64,000 nucleotides of DNA from assembly GCF_024323335.1 (NCBI RefSeq), contig NC_066580.1, forward strand, positions 259,577,332 to 259,641,331, read 5' to 3'. Source of the DNA: Lathyrus oleraceus (Eukaryota > Streptophyta > Magnoliopsida > Fabales > Fabaceae). The notes under the pieces are model-generated. The model was not told the origin of the DNA, did not search any database, and saw only the letters and a program-made list of their open reading frames with translations. Made by a program: the position numbers and the translations under genes. Positions 33,796 through 44,538 of this stretch are shown here, piece by piece (the first letter of the stretch is position 1; the number at the start of each line of letters is the position of its first letter).

Positions 33796-35246
33796 ATGGA
33801 AAGACAAAGAAGGAATACAAAGAAGTACAGCTTCAAACAACCAGATTTGAAAGAGTTAAGGAATCTGACATCCTATGTATTAGATCCTTTGGGTTTCAAA
33901 GCTCGTTTTGGAAAGCTTCTTCCTCTTCTGACTACTCAGGTGGATGAAGGGTTGATGAGTGTATTGGTGCAGTTTTATGATCCCTTGTACCGTTGCTTCA
34001 CGTTTCCGGATTTCCAGCTTTTACCTACGCTTGTCGAGTATGCCTATCTTGTGGGTATACCTATTCTAGACCAGTTGCTGTTTAGTGGCTTGGAGAGTAT
34101 TCCTACTTCTCAAGAGATAGCTAACATGTTGCACATAGATGAATCTCTGGTTGGTGCTCATATGACTACCAAAGGTGGAATTCAAGGTCTCCCTTATGAG
34201 TTCCTCATTGCTCAAGCTACTGTATATGGGAAGGCCATGAGTGAGGATGCCTTTGAACCCATATTTGTACTTCTCATCTATGGATTGGTATTGTTCCCAA
34301 CATCGACAAGTTTGTGGATGTGAACGCTATTAGAATCTTTTCTACTCTTAATCCCGTTCCGACTCTGTTGGGTGATACCTATTTCTCTTTGCATATGAGA
34401 AATGCAAAGGGTGGTGCTTCCATTGTATGATGTCTGCCTCTGTTGTACAAGTGGTTTATTTCTCACTTACCGCAGACGGTCGCCTTCAAGGAGAACAAGG
34501 GATGTCTACGGTGGTCCACGAGACTTATGTCTCTCACTAATGATGATATCTCTTGGTATAACCGCGTGCATGATGGTGTGCAGATTATCGACTCTTGTGG
34601 TGAATTCTCCAATGTACCTCTTCTTGGTACATGTGGTGGGATTAACTACAACCCTGTTTTAGCATGTCGTCTGCTTGGGTTCCCCCTAAAGGCAAAACCT
34701 AATAACATTCTGTTAGAGGGTGTGTTCTTTTAGGAGGGTAAAGATCCCCAAGGCTTGAAGGGCAGAATGGTCCAAGCTTGGCGCAAGATTCATAGGAAAG
34801 GAAGGAAAGAGTTGGGTCCTAAGAATTGTGTTGCTATGGAGCCTTATACTGCTTGGGTTAGGAAGAGAGCTTCTGAGTATCTCATGCCTTACGAGTATCC
34901 GAGACCTACACCTTTGGTTATGGTTGGGCCTTCAATCCTCCCTAACCAAGGAGTAGAGGAGTTGAGAGACGAAGACCGATCACGTGCTTGGATCCGTGAA
35001 CGCGAAGAGTTGCTTCAACAGATTAAGGAGAAGGATGCTTTGATAGAGTTCCTCGAACATCAGGTTATTGATGATCCTGATGATGCATGGACTTCTCTAC
35101 TTCCTCAGTCTTCCATGTTTTGGAAAAGGAAGTATGATTGACTCGCCAAGGAGAAGGTGGATATGGAGGCAGCCTACGAGAGAGAGGTGAAGAGACTTCA
35201 TGCATCCTATCTTCCTGTGTCCCGAGCTTTAGATGATTGTTTCTAG
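33796..35246 (+). pseudogene. Ogre ORF1 (unknown function), Ogre-C copy, one frameshift and three stops
   Basis: It starts at ATG 33796-33798 (MERQRRNTKKYSF) and ends at TAG 35244-35246. A one-base deletion near 34290-34300 shifts the frame (LFPNID expected). TGA at 34428-34430, TAG at 34731-34733 and TGA at 35139-35141 interrupt the rest. The parts are a basic N-terminus, a globular middle (about residues 30-320) conserved with the Ogre-A and Ogre-B copies, and a charged helical C-terminus with RAWIREREELLQQIKEKDAL. The same domain plan in three copies with different lesions shows a real protein-coding gene in the family. Its function is unknown. Confidence 0.88.
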
Positions 35247-35555
35247 GGATTCATAGGATGATTATTTTCCTTTTCTCTTGTATATGATTGACAATGTTGT
35301 ACTTCTTTTCCCTGATATTATTTTATGAGATATTTCCATATGTGATAAACGTTTAATATTTCCAAAATTTGCAAATAAAACCCTAGAGTTCCTTTGAAAT
35401 AAAAACAAATGATATGCACAAGCATTGCATGCATCATGTGCATAAGCAGGTTTTGTTCCCAGCTTCTTGTCCTGTGGTCTAACTCTGTGTTCATCATTTA
35501 TTTTGAAGACAAGCTGACTCAACGGTACTACACCAGAGCCAACATTTCGAGACTG

Positions 35556-36932
35556 ATGGATCACCTAGAACAAGAGAACCGTGAGCTGAAGGAGGAAGTG
35601 GCTAGATTAAGTGCTTTGATGGAATCATTCTTGGCTGCCCAGAGCCAGTCTTCTCCGACGCCCTCAACTCCTCCCCAGAGGACAGTCATCTCTGAGATTG
35701 CCTCCTCGACTGTGCCTGCAGCCAGTGCACACTTTGTCCCAACATCCATGCCAGCCGGGTTCCGGTGGGGGATGCCTCCCAATTTTATGCTTGAGGGTCC
35801 TGCCCCAACTTTTGCTTCCATGCCGGCATCTAGCCCGGTCCTTGCTGTTCCTTCTCCTGTCGTGCATACTATACCCAGAGTAGACGACACCATCTATCAT
35901 TCTGAGCCGTCTGAGGGCCCAGATGTCTATGAGAATATGGACGCTATGAATGATCAATTTCTTGAGCTTCGCAAGGAATTAAAAACTGTCAGAGGGAAGG
36001 ATCTTTTCGGCAAGTCTGCTGCCGAACTGTGCTTGGTTCCCAATGTGAAGATCCCTGTGAAATTCAAGGTCCCTGACTTTGAAAAGTACAAGGGAAATAC
36101 TTGTCCTCTCAGCCACCTGGTCATGTATGCCAGGAAAATGTCAACTCAGACCGACAACGATCAGTTACTCATCCACTACTTTCAGGACAGTCTATCCGGT
36201 GCCGCCCTGCGTTGGTATATTGGTTTAGACAGCGCGAACATCCGATCCTTCAACGATCTTGGCGAAGCCTTCGTCAAGCAGTACAAGTATAATATGGATA
36301 TGGCTCCCGATAGGGATCAATTGAGGGCCATGTCCCAGAAGGACAAGGAAACATTTAAAGAATACGCCCAGAGGTGGCGAGAGTTGGCAGCACAGATCGT
36401 GCCTCCGCTAGAAGAGAAGGAAATGACCAAGATCTTTCTGAAGACCTTGAGTTCATTTTGTTATGAGCGGATGATTGCTAGCGCTCCTTCTGACTTCACC
36501 GAGATGGTGAATATGGGGATGTGTTTAGAAGAAGGGGTTAGAGAAGGACGTCTAACCAGAGAAGAAGGCTCTTATGCCAAACGTTATGGGGCGTTTGCAA
36601 AGAAGAAAGAAGGAGAGGCACATGTTGTGACCTCCCATGTGAAACCAAGAATACCGCGCGTCCCGCCGGTAACCAGCACCAGGTGGCTCATATAGCACCT
36701 GTTTTCAGAGATAATCAACAGTATCAGCAACATAGCAACAATCAACAATCACATCCGCAATATCAGCAACAACAGCACCGTCCGCAACAGCAGGCTTACC
36801 AGCCTCGAAACAGTAATCAAACCAGCACGAGTTACGAGAGGAAAAGGGTCACTTTCGATCCTATTCCAATGACATATGCAGAATTATATCCCTCCTTGAT
36901 AGAGAGGAAGTTGATTACTTCGAGAGACCCAC
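35556..36932 (+). pseudogene. gag: Ogre-C gag (part 1 of gag-pro), split by a solo LTR
   Basis: I start at ATG 35556-35558 (MDHLEQENRELKEEVARL, a coiled coil), because the longer upstream open frame is not protein-like. After a Pro/Ala-rich linker comes a retrotransposon gag domain at about residues 170-330 (FEKYKGNTCPLSHL, RWYIGLD, ETFKEYAQRWRELA). A frameshift near 36650-36680 moves the frame by +2. The Gln/Asn-rich stretch (QQYQQHSNNQQ) then follows. The frame is cut at 36932 by a minus-strand solo LTR and resumes at 42382. After removing the LTR and one CCCAC the register is kept. Confidence 0.88.
36928..36932. repeat. TSD CCCAC of the nested solo LTR
   Basis: CCCAC at 36928-36932 and 42377-42381 immediately flanks the TG...CA ends of the LTR. 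Confidence 0.96.
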
Positions 36933-37974
36933 TGTAGCGGTGTATTTGTCACTTTCTGATTTATTGATTAAATCAAAAGCAAAGCATACAATGAATCGAG
37001 TCGCCACCGCACTTTTATTTATCCAAAGGACTGGCTAAAAAGCGAACAAAAGCCTAAGAAGTTTTACACATAGAAAACTAATGAAAAGATCAGAGAGTCT
37101 GGGTAAGGGGTAAATTACGCAATGGGAAGGTGTTAGGCACCCAATGCGTCCTAGTTACTCATAGGGAGCCCTTTTCACACTTGTTGTACAAAATTGTTAT
37201 TTGTTATGAAATATTTATTGTACAAACATGATTGGGATGATGAGAAAAGAAAATACAATTTCTATTGTTTTTGTGTTTGAACGGATGAACCCGTTGCCTA
37301 CGTACCTCCCATGAAAGGTAAAGGATCAAAACGCCGTAGTTCGGCTAAAAGATTTCCAAAAGTTAGTGGATTCAATTTTAAACACAAGCCCTAAGGTCTT
37401 ACGTTATCCACAGGAGAAAACTCAACCTTATGAAACAACGAGTCCACCATGTGAGAAAAGCTTCAACTTGCTAGTGAGGGGTTAACCCTATAATAAGCAA
37501 GGAAGACTTACACTTCAATCAACTAAGGACAAATAGGTGAGATTAACATCAACCAACTAGGATAAATCAAACCTATGGCTAATGTATGAAAACTTAACAA
37601 GAATGGACAACGCCACAAAACAATTGAATGGGTGAAGTTAATTGATTATGATTATTTACCAAAGGAGAGTCAAAGTATGATTAAGATTGATTCAAAAGAA
37701 GTATTATGAAATGGAGTTTGAAAAGTTAAGGACTTAGGGTCCAGGTTTCTAATTTGACAACATGAAGATGTTTGCACAATATTTATCTCAAGTTTTGAAA
37801 GCAATGTGTGAAAAGGTTTGGGACAAAGTGGGATGAATGGATGAAGATGGAGTGTAAAACTTCCTAGAAGGGTTCACCTCTTGGAATCATATAGAAAATG
37901 ATTCAAGTGTGTCCTTTGGAATAAGCAAAAAGCAATAACAAACAAGCAAAGCAAAAGAAGAAAGTCAAAAAAAA

Positions 37975-38230
37975 GCGGATACCGGATGCCAGTCTCTGGA
38001 CTTATACCAATCTCCTAAAACAAAACTGGATATCAGAGGCCACTCTATGGACTTATACCAATCTCCTCAACAAAAAAATAAAAAGTGGATACCGGATGCC
38101 AATCTATCTGGACTTATACCAATCTCCAACAAAACACAACAAGACATGGATGTCAGATGCCAATCTATCTGGGCTTACTCTAACCTCCAACATGTGATCA
38201 TAGGAAAACAAATGCCAAATTACATGGACT
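37975..38230 (-). repeat. Tandem units in LTR-alpha copy 2
   Basis: On the plus strand, units of GGATACCGGATGCCA, then TGGACTTATACCAATCTCC, repeat about four times. They match the 15596-15995 array in reverse, with fewer units. Confidence 0.8.
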
Positions 38231-38622
38231 TACAATTGCATCCTCACATACAACAAACAAATGCATCAAGCAGAGAGAAGATGAGTGGCCAATGAAATGG
38301 TCTTATACTCACTTCCATATCATAGGAACAATGGCCAATGAATGGTCTTACAATTGTCCTCAATGGGCAAACAACAAAGATATGTCACAAAGACAAATGA
38401 AATAATCATGCACTAATGAGCAATTAATGATGATAAATGCACAAAGCACGCAAGCAGACATGTACAAATGAACTAAGTAATCAATCAACCAAAGTCATTT
38501 AGCACACTCTATAACCAAGCATCAGGCTCATACAAAGGGTTAGGCATTGAAGCCAACTGGAATATGGTTAATGGTGCTCTTAACCTTGACATTGAGAGCC
38601 AAGGTGAAGCAGATGAAAGGAT

Positions 38623-38944
38623 ATGAGGGGTGTGCCTCATGCTCTTATCCCTGGTCAGGGAGAGCTTCAAATGATAGAAGGTGTGGGAGTTCATAAAGTA
38701 GGCACTCTCTCCACAAATTATTGACTCGATTGATCTTGGGCTTTTACTCACTATGCATCAACACATGTGGTGTGAGTAAGGTGAGTGACACACAGAATAG
38801 TAGGAGATAGGTTACATATCTCTTGGGTTCTACCAATTGCCTTATTCAAAGGACTTTTCTTGCTTGGGGACAAAAGTAAACAAGCACAAACATTGCCTCT
38901 TAAGGAGGACTTCAGACAGTTGCCTGGCCAGGTAACAGGCCAGG
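38623..38944 (-). other. Hairpin array in LTR-alpha copy 2 (putative structured RNA)
   Basis: On the minus strand, in order: H1 38923-38944 (CCTGGCC/GGCCAGG), H2 38896-38908 (CCTC/GAGG), H3 38804-38822 (GAGATA/TATCTC), H4 38687-38707 (one mismatch), H5 38641-38665 (TCCCTGACCAGGGA inside GCTC/GAGC), H6 38623-38640 (ATGAGG/CCTCAT). H1 and H3 differ from the other two LTRs at both sides of the stem. Confidence 0.75.
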
Positions 38945-39995
38945 TCTTCCAGACTACATGGAGACAAGAGATTCTACCTCAATGCTAATGCTTAACAAGC
39001 AAAGCAATGCAAGTTCTTAAAAGAACTGAGCAACTAATGGTACCTGAAACCAATCAAACATAATCAGTATGCAACTCAAAGTCAAAACCAATATAAGATA
39101 AGGATCAACAGTCAACACAATCCATCTCCTGTGCAAAGCACAAAGCTCAAAGCATATGAGCTAAGCATCCTACAAAACAAACAAGTTAGTTCATAACAAT
39201 CAACCAGACTCAATCAACTTGCATAAATCTCCTTAAAGCATTTGCTTCTTAACCTGAAAAAGCAAACTTAAACATGAGAAACAAGACCACTAGGACAAGC
39301 CTATTGTCAAAAGGAGGTGAAAAATTCAAAACAGCAAGTGAAGATTGATCAAGACCAAGATTAATCAAGCAAGAAAAGAATCCAATTGGCCTCATATCAA
39401 AACTATGCACCAAATCCATTTCATGAACAAAACATGTCAAACTATGCACTTTGGAATCACATTGGAACAAACAGAATGATCACAATCAAATCAATACCAA
39501 AATAACTCAATAAATTCCAAGAAAAATCATGCTTAAACAGGACACATTCAATGACCAGCACACCAAATTTCATGCTATTTGGACAAGATGAGGTATGGAA
39601 ATTAAATTCATCAAGTCATGGTATGCAAATACAAACTCAAACAATGCCACAAATCATGTGTCAACTTTAAGCAATCATAAAACAGTGGAAACAATTGATA
39701 AATGAATGAGACCAAAGCCAAAATGAAGTTAAACATGTTAAAAAACAATCCACAAAATTTCAGCTTCATGTGATAAGGCATGAGAATTTCACAAGTCATG
39801 TAAAAGCATATATCACAAGAAGGTCAACAATTGGTCAAACAGGGGAGAAATTATCAAACAAATAGGAATATGCATTCAAAAATTCCAAGAAAATTCACAA
39901 GCATTCCCAACATTCACAAGTATCTTCATGCAAAAATTCAAAACATTTAGAGTTCAATAAGCATGGAAAATAAAATCATGAAGTTGGACAAGAAT

Positions 39996-40018
39996 GGTGT
40001 GACACAAATTGTCACACC
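39996..40018 (-). repeat. Perfect 9-bp hairpin, LTR-alpha copy 2
   Basis: GGTGTGACA, then a five-base loop, then TGTCACACC, at the position matching 14089-14111. Both arms and the loop are conserved. Confidence 0.85.
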
Positions 40019-42381
40019 TCTATTCAAAAACTCATATCTCATCAACCAGCAATGATAAAATCATAAACTCTATACCAAAATGACCATGAACAAGTCTAGT
40101 TTAAGCACAAACAATTTGAGAGGTATTGGATCAAGTATCATCATTTCACAAGCAAAATGGCATGGCATACACAAATTGGACACACATGAACAAACCCTAG
40201 GCATTTTTAAAATCTACACGTGCAAAAAATCTGGAAAACTCACCATAATAAACTAGAGATCATGAGGAGCATTTCACAAAAAATCCCATATTATTTGGAC
40301 AAGTATTGGAAGAGTTATGAATTTTCTAAGATCATCATGCCAAATGAAATAAAAATTTGAAAATGGAAATTGAAATAAATGAATTAAATATGATAATGGC
40401 ATTCTGGTAATTAAGTGGCCACTTAAGTGAAACGCCGCGTTTCACTTAAGGGCGTGGCAGGCGCTGATTGGTACATGGCCCACGAACGGGAAAACTCATG
40501 CAGAACACGGGATTGAAGATCTAACGTGAATTTTGAGCAATATATTTAGGGTTTATGCAACATTTAATGTGTTCTTCAACGAATTTTCCAGCAAGAACAA
40601 AGTTTCACAAAAATGGACAAATGGGATATCATCATGTTCGTCTCAGCATGTACACTCACAATCCAACACTCATTAACCCTAATTCATGCTAAAATGGAAG
40701 AAACAAGCAAAATAACATTCAACCATCAAACTTCAAATCAGTGTATCTCTCTTAATACTCAATGATTTTTCACGATTTAAAGTTCATTGAACTCAGCATG
40801 GCAAGATCTATTCAAAGAATAACATGATTTCAAGTATAAAGAGAATCGAAATCCAACCTCTATGAAGATGCAGTTTCAAAATAGTGGTTTTCCAGCCTTG
40901 CCAAGTAGAAACAGAAGTTCAATGATGTCCCAGATGATGAATGGAAGAGTGTTGAAGGTTCAGTTGCTTTGATTCCAGCTCAAAATCTCAACTGCCATGG
41001 AAGAGGTTCAATGCAACAGTGCTGGTTTTAGCTTCAACAGTTGGGAAATTATGCTTGCAAAAGCTTCAAGAATGATGGCAAGTGATGAATCAATGAACAA
41101 TAGCACGAGCTCTTTGGCAATTTTCAGAAAAAATCCAAGTGAAGAATTGAGAGTTTTTTGAGAGAAAAATGTTCAGATATGAGTTTTTCAATTGTGGCTA
41201 GGGTTTTCAGTCAGAAACATGCCATATATACTCCTAATTAACAATGCCTAAACATGGTTAATGAAATGGTAAATGCAATTAGCTAAAATGGAGGTGTTTT
41301 TGGACAATTGGTAAAATCACTCATGTTGCATGTGCATGGCATGCTACAGTGCGAAAATTGGGCTCAGCAAACTCCAAATATGGTTTTTAATCAAGTGTAA
41401 TTGGTAGAATGTGTAGAAAATGTTTAAAATGAAAAGTCACTTTTACCCCTCCCATTTTTAATTCAAGTCACTTGAAAAAAGGCCATTTTTATTGGATGAC
41501 TTTTGATGAAATGTGATGAAGGATTTGGATAGACCATGTCAAATGTGACTTGTAGCAAAAAACCTCACTCAATTTGGCCAAATGGTTCAAGAGTTATGCC
41601 ACTTTGAAGTTCAAAAATTCTTGAGAATGATTTGATCATAACTTGCCAACCACACATGGAAAATGAGTGTTCTTGGACTTTTTTGGAAATGGGAGAACAA
41701 GATCTTCAACTTTCATGTTGGACAAAAATTCATTTGAAGCTTGTATGATGAAGTAATTTTGAGGAGAAGAACTTCCCATTTTTGGCAGTTTGAAATTACA
41801 GGTCACCTGCTATTTTTGGAAACTTTTTGTCTGACCTCAAATCCTTCACTGTGGATGTTTGACATGTTATATGAGGCTTGTATGGACATGAATGAGACAT
41901 CTCAAACCAATTCCCACCATCAAATCACTGATTAAATGCACAGTTGACCATAATTGACTTTGCTAGGGTTTTGGTTGACTGAACCATGTTCTGATGAATT
42001 CCAAGCCCATACCCCTTGAGATCTTGTTTCAAAATGATATCACAACTCAAATGAAATTCTTATGAATGATCATGGGGCCCAAATTCTTCAAGAATGGCCA
42101 CCATCTATTGCTCAATGGCTGTTTTTGACTGATTGACTATTGATTGTTTCAGCTGCAAGTAACATGGTTAGATGACAATATTTTTGTACTTTTGGTTAGT
42201 AAACAAATGAAAAGCAATGATATACAAATGCAATACATGCTTGGTGATCAAGAACCACACTCACAAGATAACCCACCCACTAGGAGGGAAGCAAAGGTGC
42301 ACAAAGATCCTTGAGGCAATGATATGGTATGATATGATGTTATGAGGGATCTTAGGGACAAAATTGGGGTCTTACACCCAC

Positions 42382-44281
42382 CGGCTATACCTACTAACCC
42401 CCAGTGGTGGTATAAGCCTGAATTACATTATGTTTATCATTATGGTGCTCCCGACCATGACGTGGAGAATTGTTACCCTTTGAAGACCAAGGTTCAAGAC
42501 CTTGTGAGGTATGGCATTCTGTGTTTCGAGGACGTAGGTCCTAATGTGAAGAAGAACCCATTGCCCGAGCATGGGAAATCTGTCAACATGGTCCAGGGCT
42601 GCCCTGGCAAATACAAAGTCAAATATGTTAGTCATATTCGACAGTCTCTTGTCGAAATGCATCGTCCGCTATGTGATTATAATCATTATGAGCACGACCA
42701 TGATAGATGCCGAGTATGCTCTGTTAACCGATTGGGTTGTCGCCAGGTGCGCAAGGATATTCAGGAAATGCTGGATGAAGGAGTCATTGAGATTCTTCAG
42801 AATAGGAATATTGATGAAGATGAGCCTGAGGTCAACGTAATTTCCCCAGTGTTCCGGATGCCCGAGCCTGTTATCATCAATTATGATGGTAGCAAGCAGA
42901 AGGCTTCTCCTATTCTTATCATTAAGCCTGCCGGTCCGGTACCATACTCTTCCGAAAAAGAAATTCCTTTTCGCTACAACGCTGTTGCTGTAGAAAATGG
43001 GAAAGAAGTGTCCTTACCATCTTCCTCTGTTGTTAATATCGCGGATGTTAGTGGTTTGACCCGCAGCGGTCGTGTGTTTTCAGCACCTCCCAAGCCTCAG
43101 GCTGATGCTGGTTTTGTTGAACGCCCGATTGGGAATGCAGTGAGCACCCCGAATCTGGCACCTGTTGTTAAGCCCTCCTCTACATTGATAACTCCTACTT
43201 TTGTTGGCCCGAGTGGCAATGTGAAAGAATACTGTGATGAGATGCTAAGGCTCATCAAGAGAAGTGTGTGCAATGTTGTAGACCAGCTTCTACAAACGCC
43301 ATCCAAAATATCAGTGTTGTCATTGCTTTTAAACTCAGAACCACATAGAGAGGCACTGCAGAAGGTATTGGATGTGGCATATGTAGATCATGATGTCACA
43401 ATAGAACAATTCGATAGCATTGTTGCAAATATTACTGCTTGTAACAACTTATGTTTCTGTGACTCCGATCTCCCTGAGGAGGGAAGAGACCACAACTTGG
43501 CTCTACATATATCTATGAACTGCAGAGAGGATGCCATGTCCAATGTGCTGGTGGACACTGGGTCATCACTGAACGTATTGCCAAAAACCACTCTTTCAAA
43601 ACTGTCATATCAAGGGCCTCCCATGAGGCAGAGTGGAATTGTTGTGAAAGCTTTCGATGGGTCGCGTAAAACAGTTATTGGGGAAGTTGATCTCCCAGTC
43701 AAAATCGGACCAAGTGATTTCCAAATTACCTTCCAGGTTATGGACATTCACCCGTCGTATAGTTGTCTCTTAGGCAGACCATGGATTCACGAGGCAGGCG
43801 CCGTGACATCCACCCTACACCAGAAACCGAAATTTGTGAAGAATAAGAAGTTGGTAGTGGTAGGGGGAGAAAAGGCTCTCCTGGTCAGCCACTTGTCTTC
43901 CTTCTTATATATAGATGCTGAGGATGAAGTTGGAACTCCTTTCCAAGCTTTATCTATAGCTGAGCCTATTGAGAAAAGAACTCCTTCATTTGCTTCCTAC
44001 AAAGATGCAAAGTTGGCCATTGAGTATGGTGCAACTGCTGGTTTAGGGAAAGTGATTGAGCTAGAAGACAATAAGTCTCGGGCTGGCATATGCTTTTCTT
44101 CTAGGGTCTTCAACACCAAAGGGCTGTTCAAGAGTGGTGGTTTCATCCACACCGGTCAGGATGAAGAGGTCGTTGCTGTTTCGGAAGAAGATACAGAGGA
44201 TTCTGGCAATTTCATCATCCCTGGAGGGGTCTGCAACAATTGGGTCGTTGTGGATGTTCCTATAGTTATCCATAAGTCAAC
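42382..44281 (+). pseudogene. pro: Ogre-C gag knuckle and protease (part 2 of gag-pro)
   Basis: This continues gag in frame after the solo LTR. It opens with a zinc-knuckle-like segment YVYHYGAPDHDVENC; the family pattern has Cys where this copy has Tyr, so the knuckle is damaged. The retroviral-type aspartic protease has DTGSS at 43554-43568 and the flap-side CLLGRPWIH about 70 residues later. The frame stays open to TAA at 44283-44285. The expected end is a splice donor at 44282, because joining to 44539 continues the polyprotein without a stop. Upstream breaks in gag make the product unlikely to be functional. Confidence 0.87.
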
Positions 44282-44538
44282 GTAATGATCATTTTGTTTA
44301 AAAAACCCTTCTCCCATGCCAAAAGAAGGAGTGATAACATTGTTGGCGCATAAATACAATGATATTTTCATTCAATAAAATCATGTTAAATGTTTGGTTT
44401 TCCAATTATTTTCCCTTTTCGTTTTTTGCATGAAATTGGTGATCACATAAAACCCTAAAAAAAATCAATCTTTTCATCTACATATTGATTTGCCTTGTTT
44501 GAATTTTAAAGCTTTTCATATCCAAAATCATTATGCAG
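44282..44538 (+). other. Intron between Ogre protease and reverse transcriptase
   Basis: 257 bp, with GT at 44282-44283 (AAC|GTAATG) and AG at 44537-44538 (TTATGCAG|GTT). It is AT-rich, with in-frame stops. Splicing joins CATAAGTCAAC to GTTGATCAAACC and keeps the frame (HKST then LIKPIEH). Ogre elements are known for an intron in exactly this place that separates gag-pro from rt. Confidence 0.8.

Larger units (their letters stand above)
36933..42376 (-). mobile_element. LTR-alpha copy 2: solo LTR inside Ogre-C gag-pro
   Basis: In minus orientation it runs from TGTAAGACCCCAATTTTGTC (42376 side) to ACCGCTACA (36933 side) and is 5,444 bp. It has perfect CCCAC TSDs. There is no internal region, so it is a solo LTR left by LTR-LTR recombination. 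It shares the hairpin array, tandem units, palindrome and near-terminal hairpin with LTR-alpha copy 1. TTGAC-type W-box cores cluster near 41940-41980 and 42120-42150. Small ORFs are not supported. Confidence 0.95.

Noticed and set aside
35409..35555. N-terminal extension of Ogre-C gag
   Set aside because: The open frame continues upstream, but its residues are Cys/Ile-rich and unlike gag. The coiled-coil ATG at 35556 is a better start.
36640..36700. Programmed frameshift in Ogre-C gag
   Set aside because: The shift lies in the gag linker, not at a gag-pol border, and has no slippery site or downstream structure. A simple indel is more likely.
42342..42376. Start codon of gag-pro part 2 within the solo LTR
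   Set aside because: The upstream codons belong to the inserted LTR. True coding resumes at 42382 and is in register with 36932.
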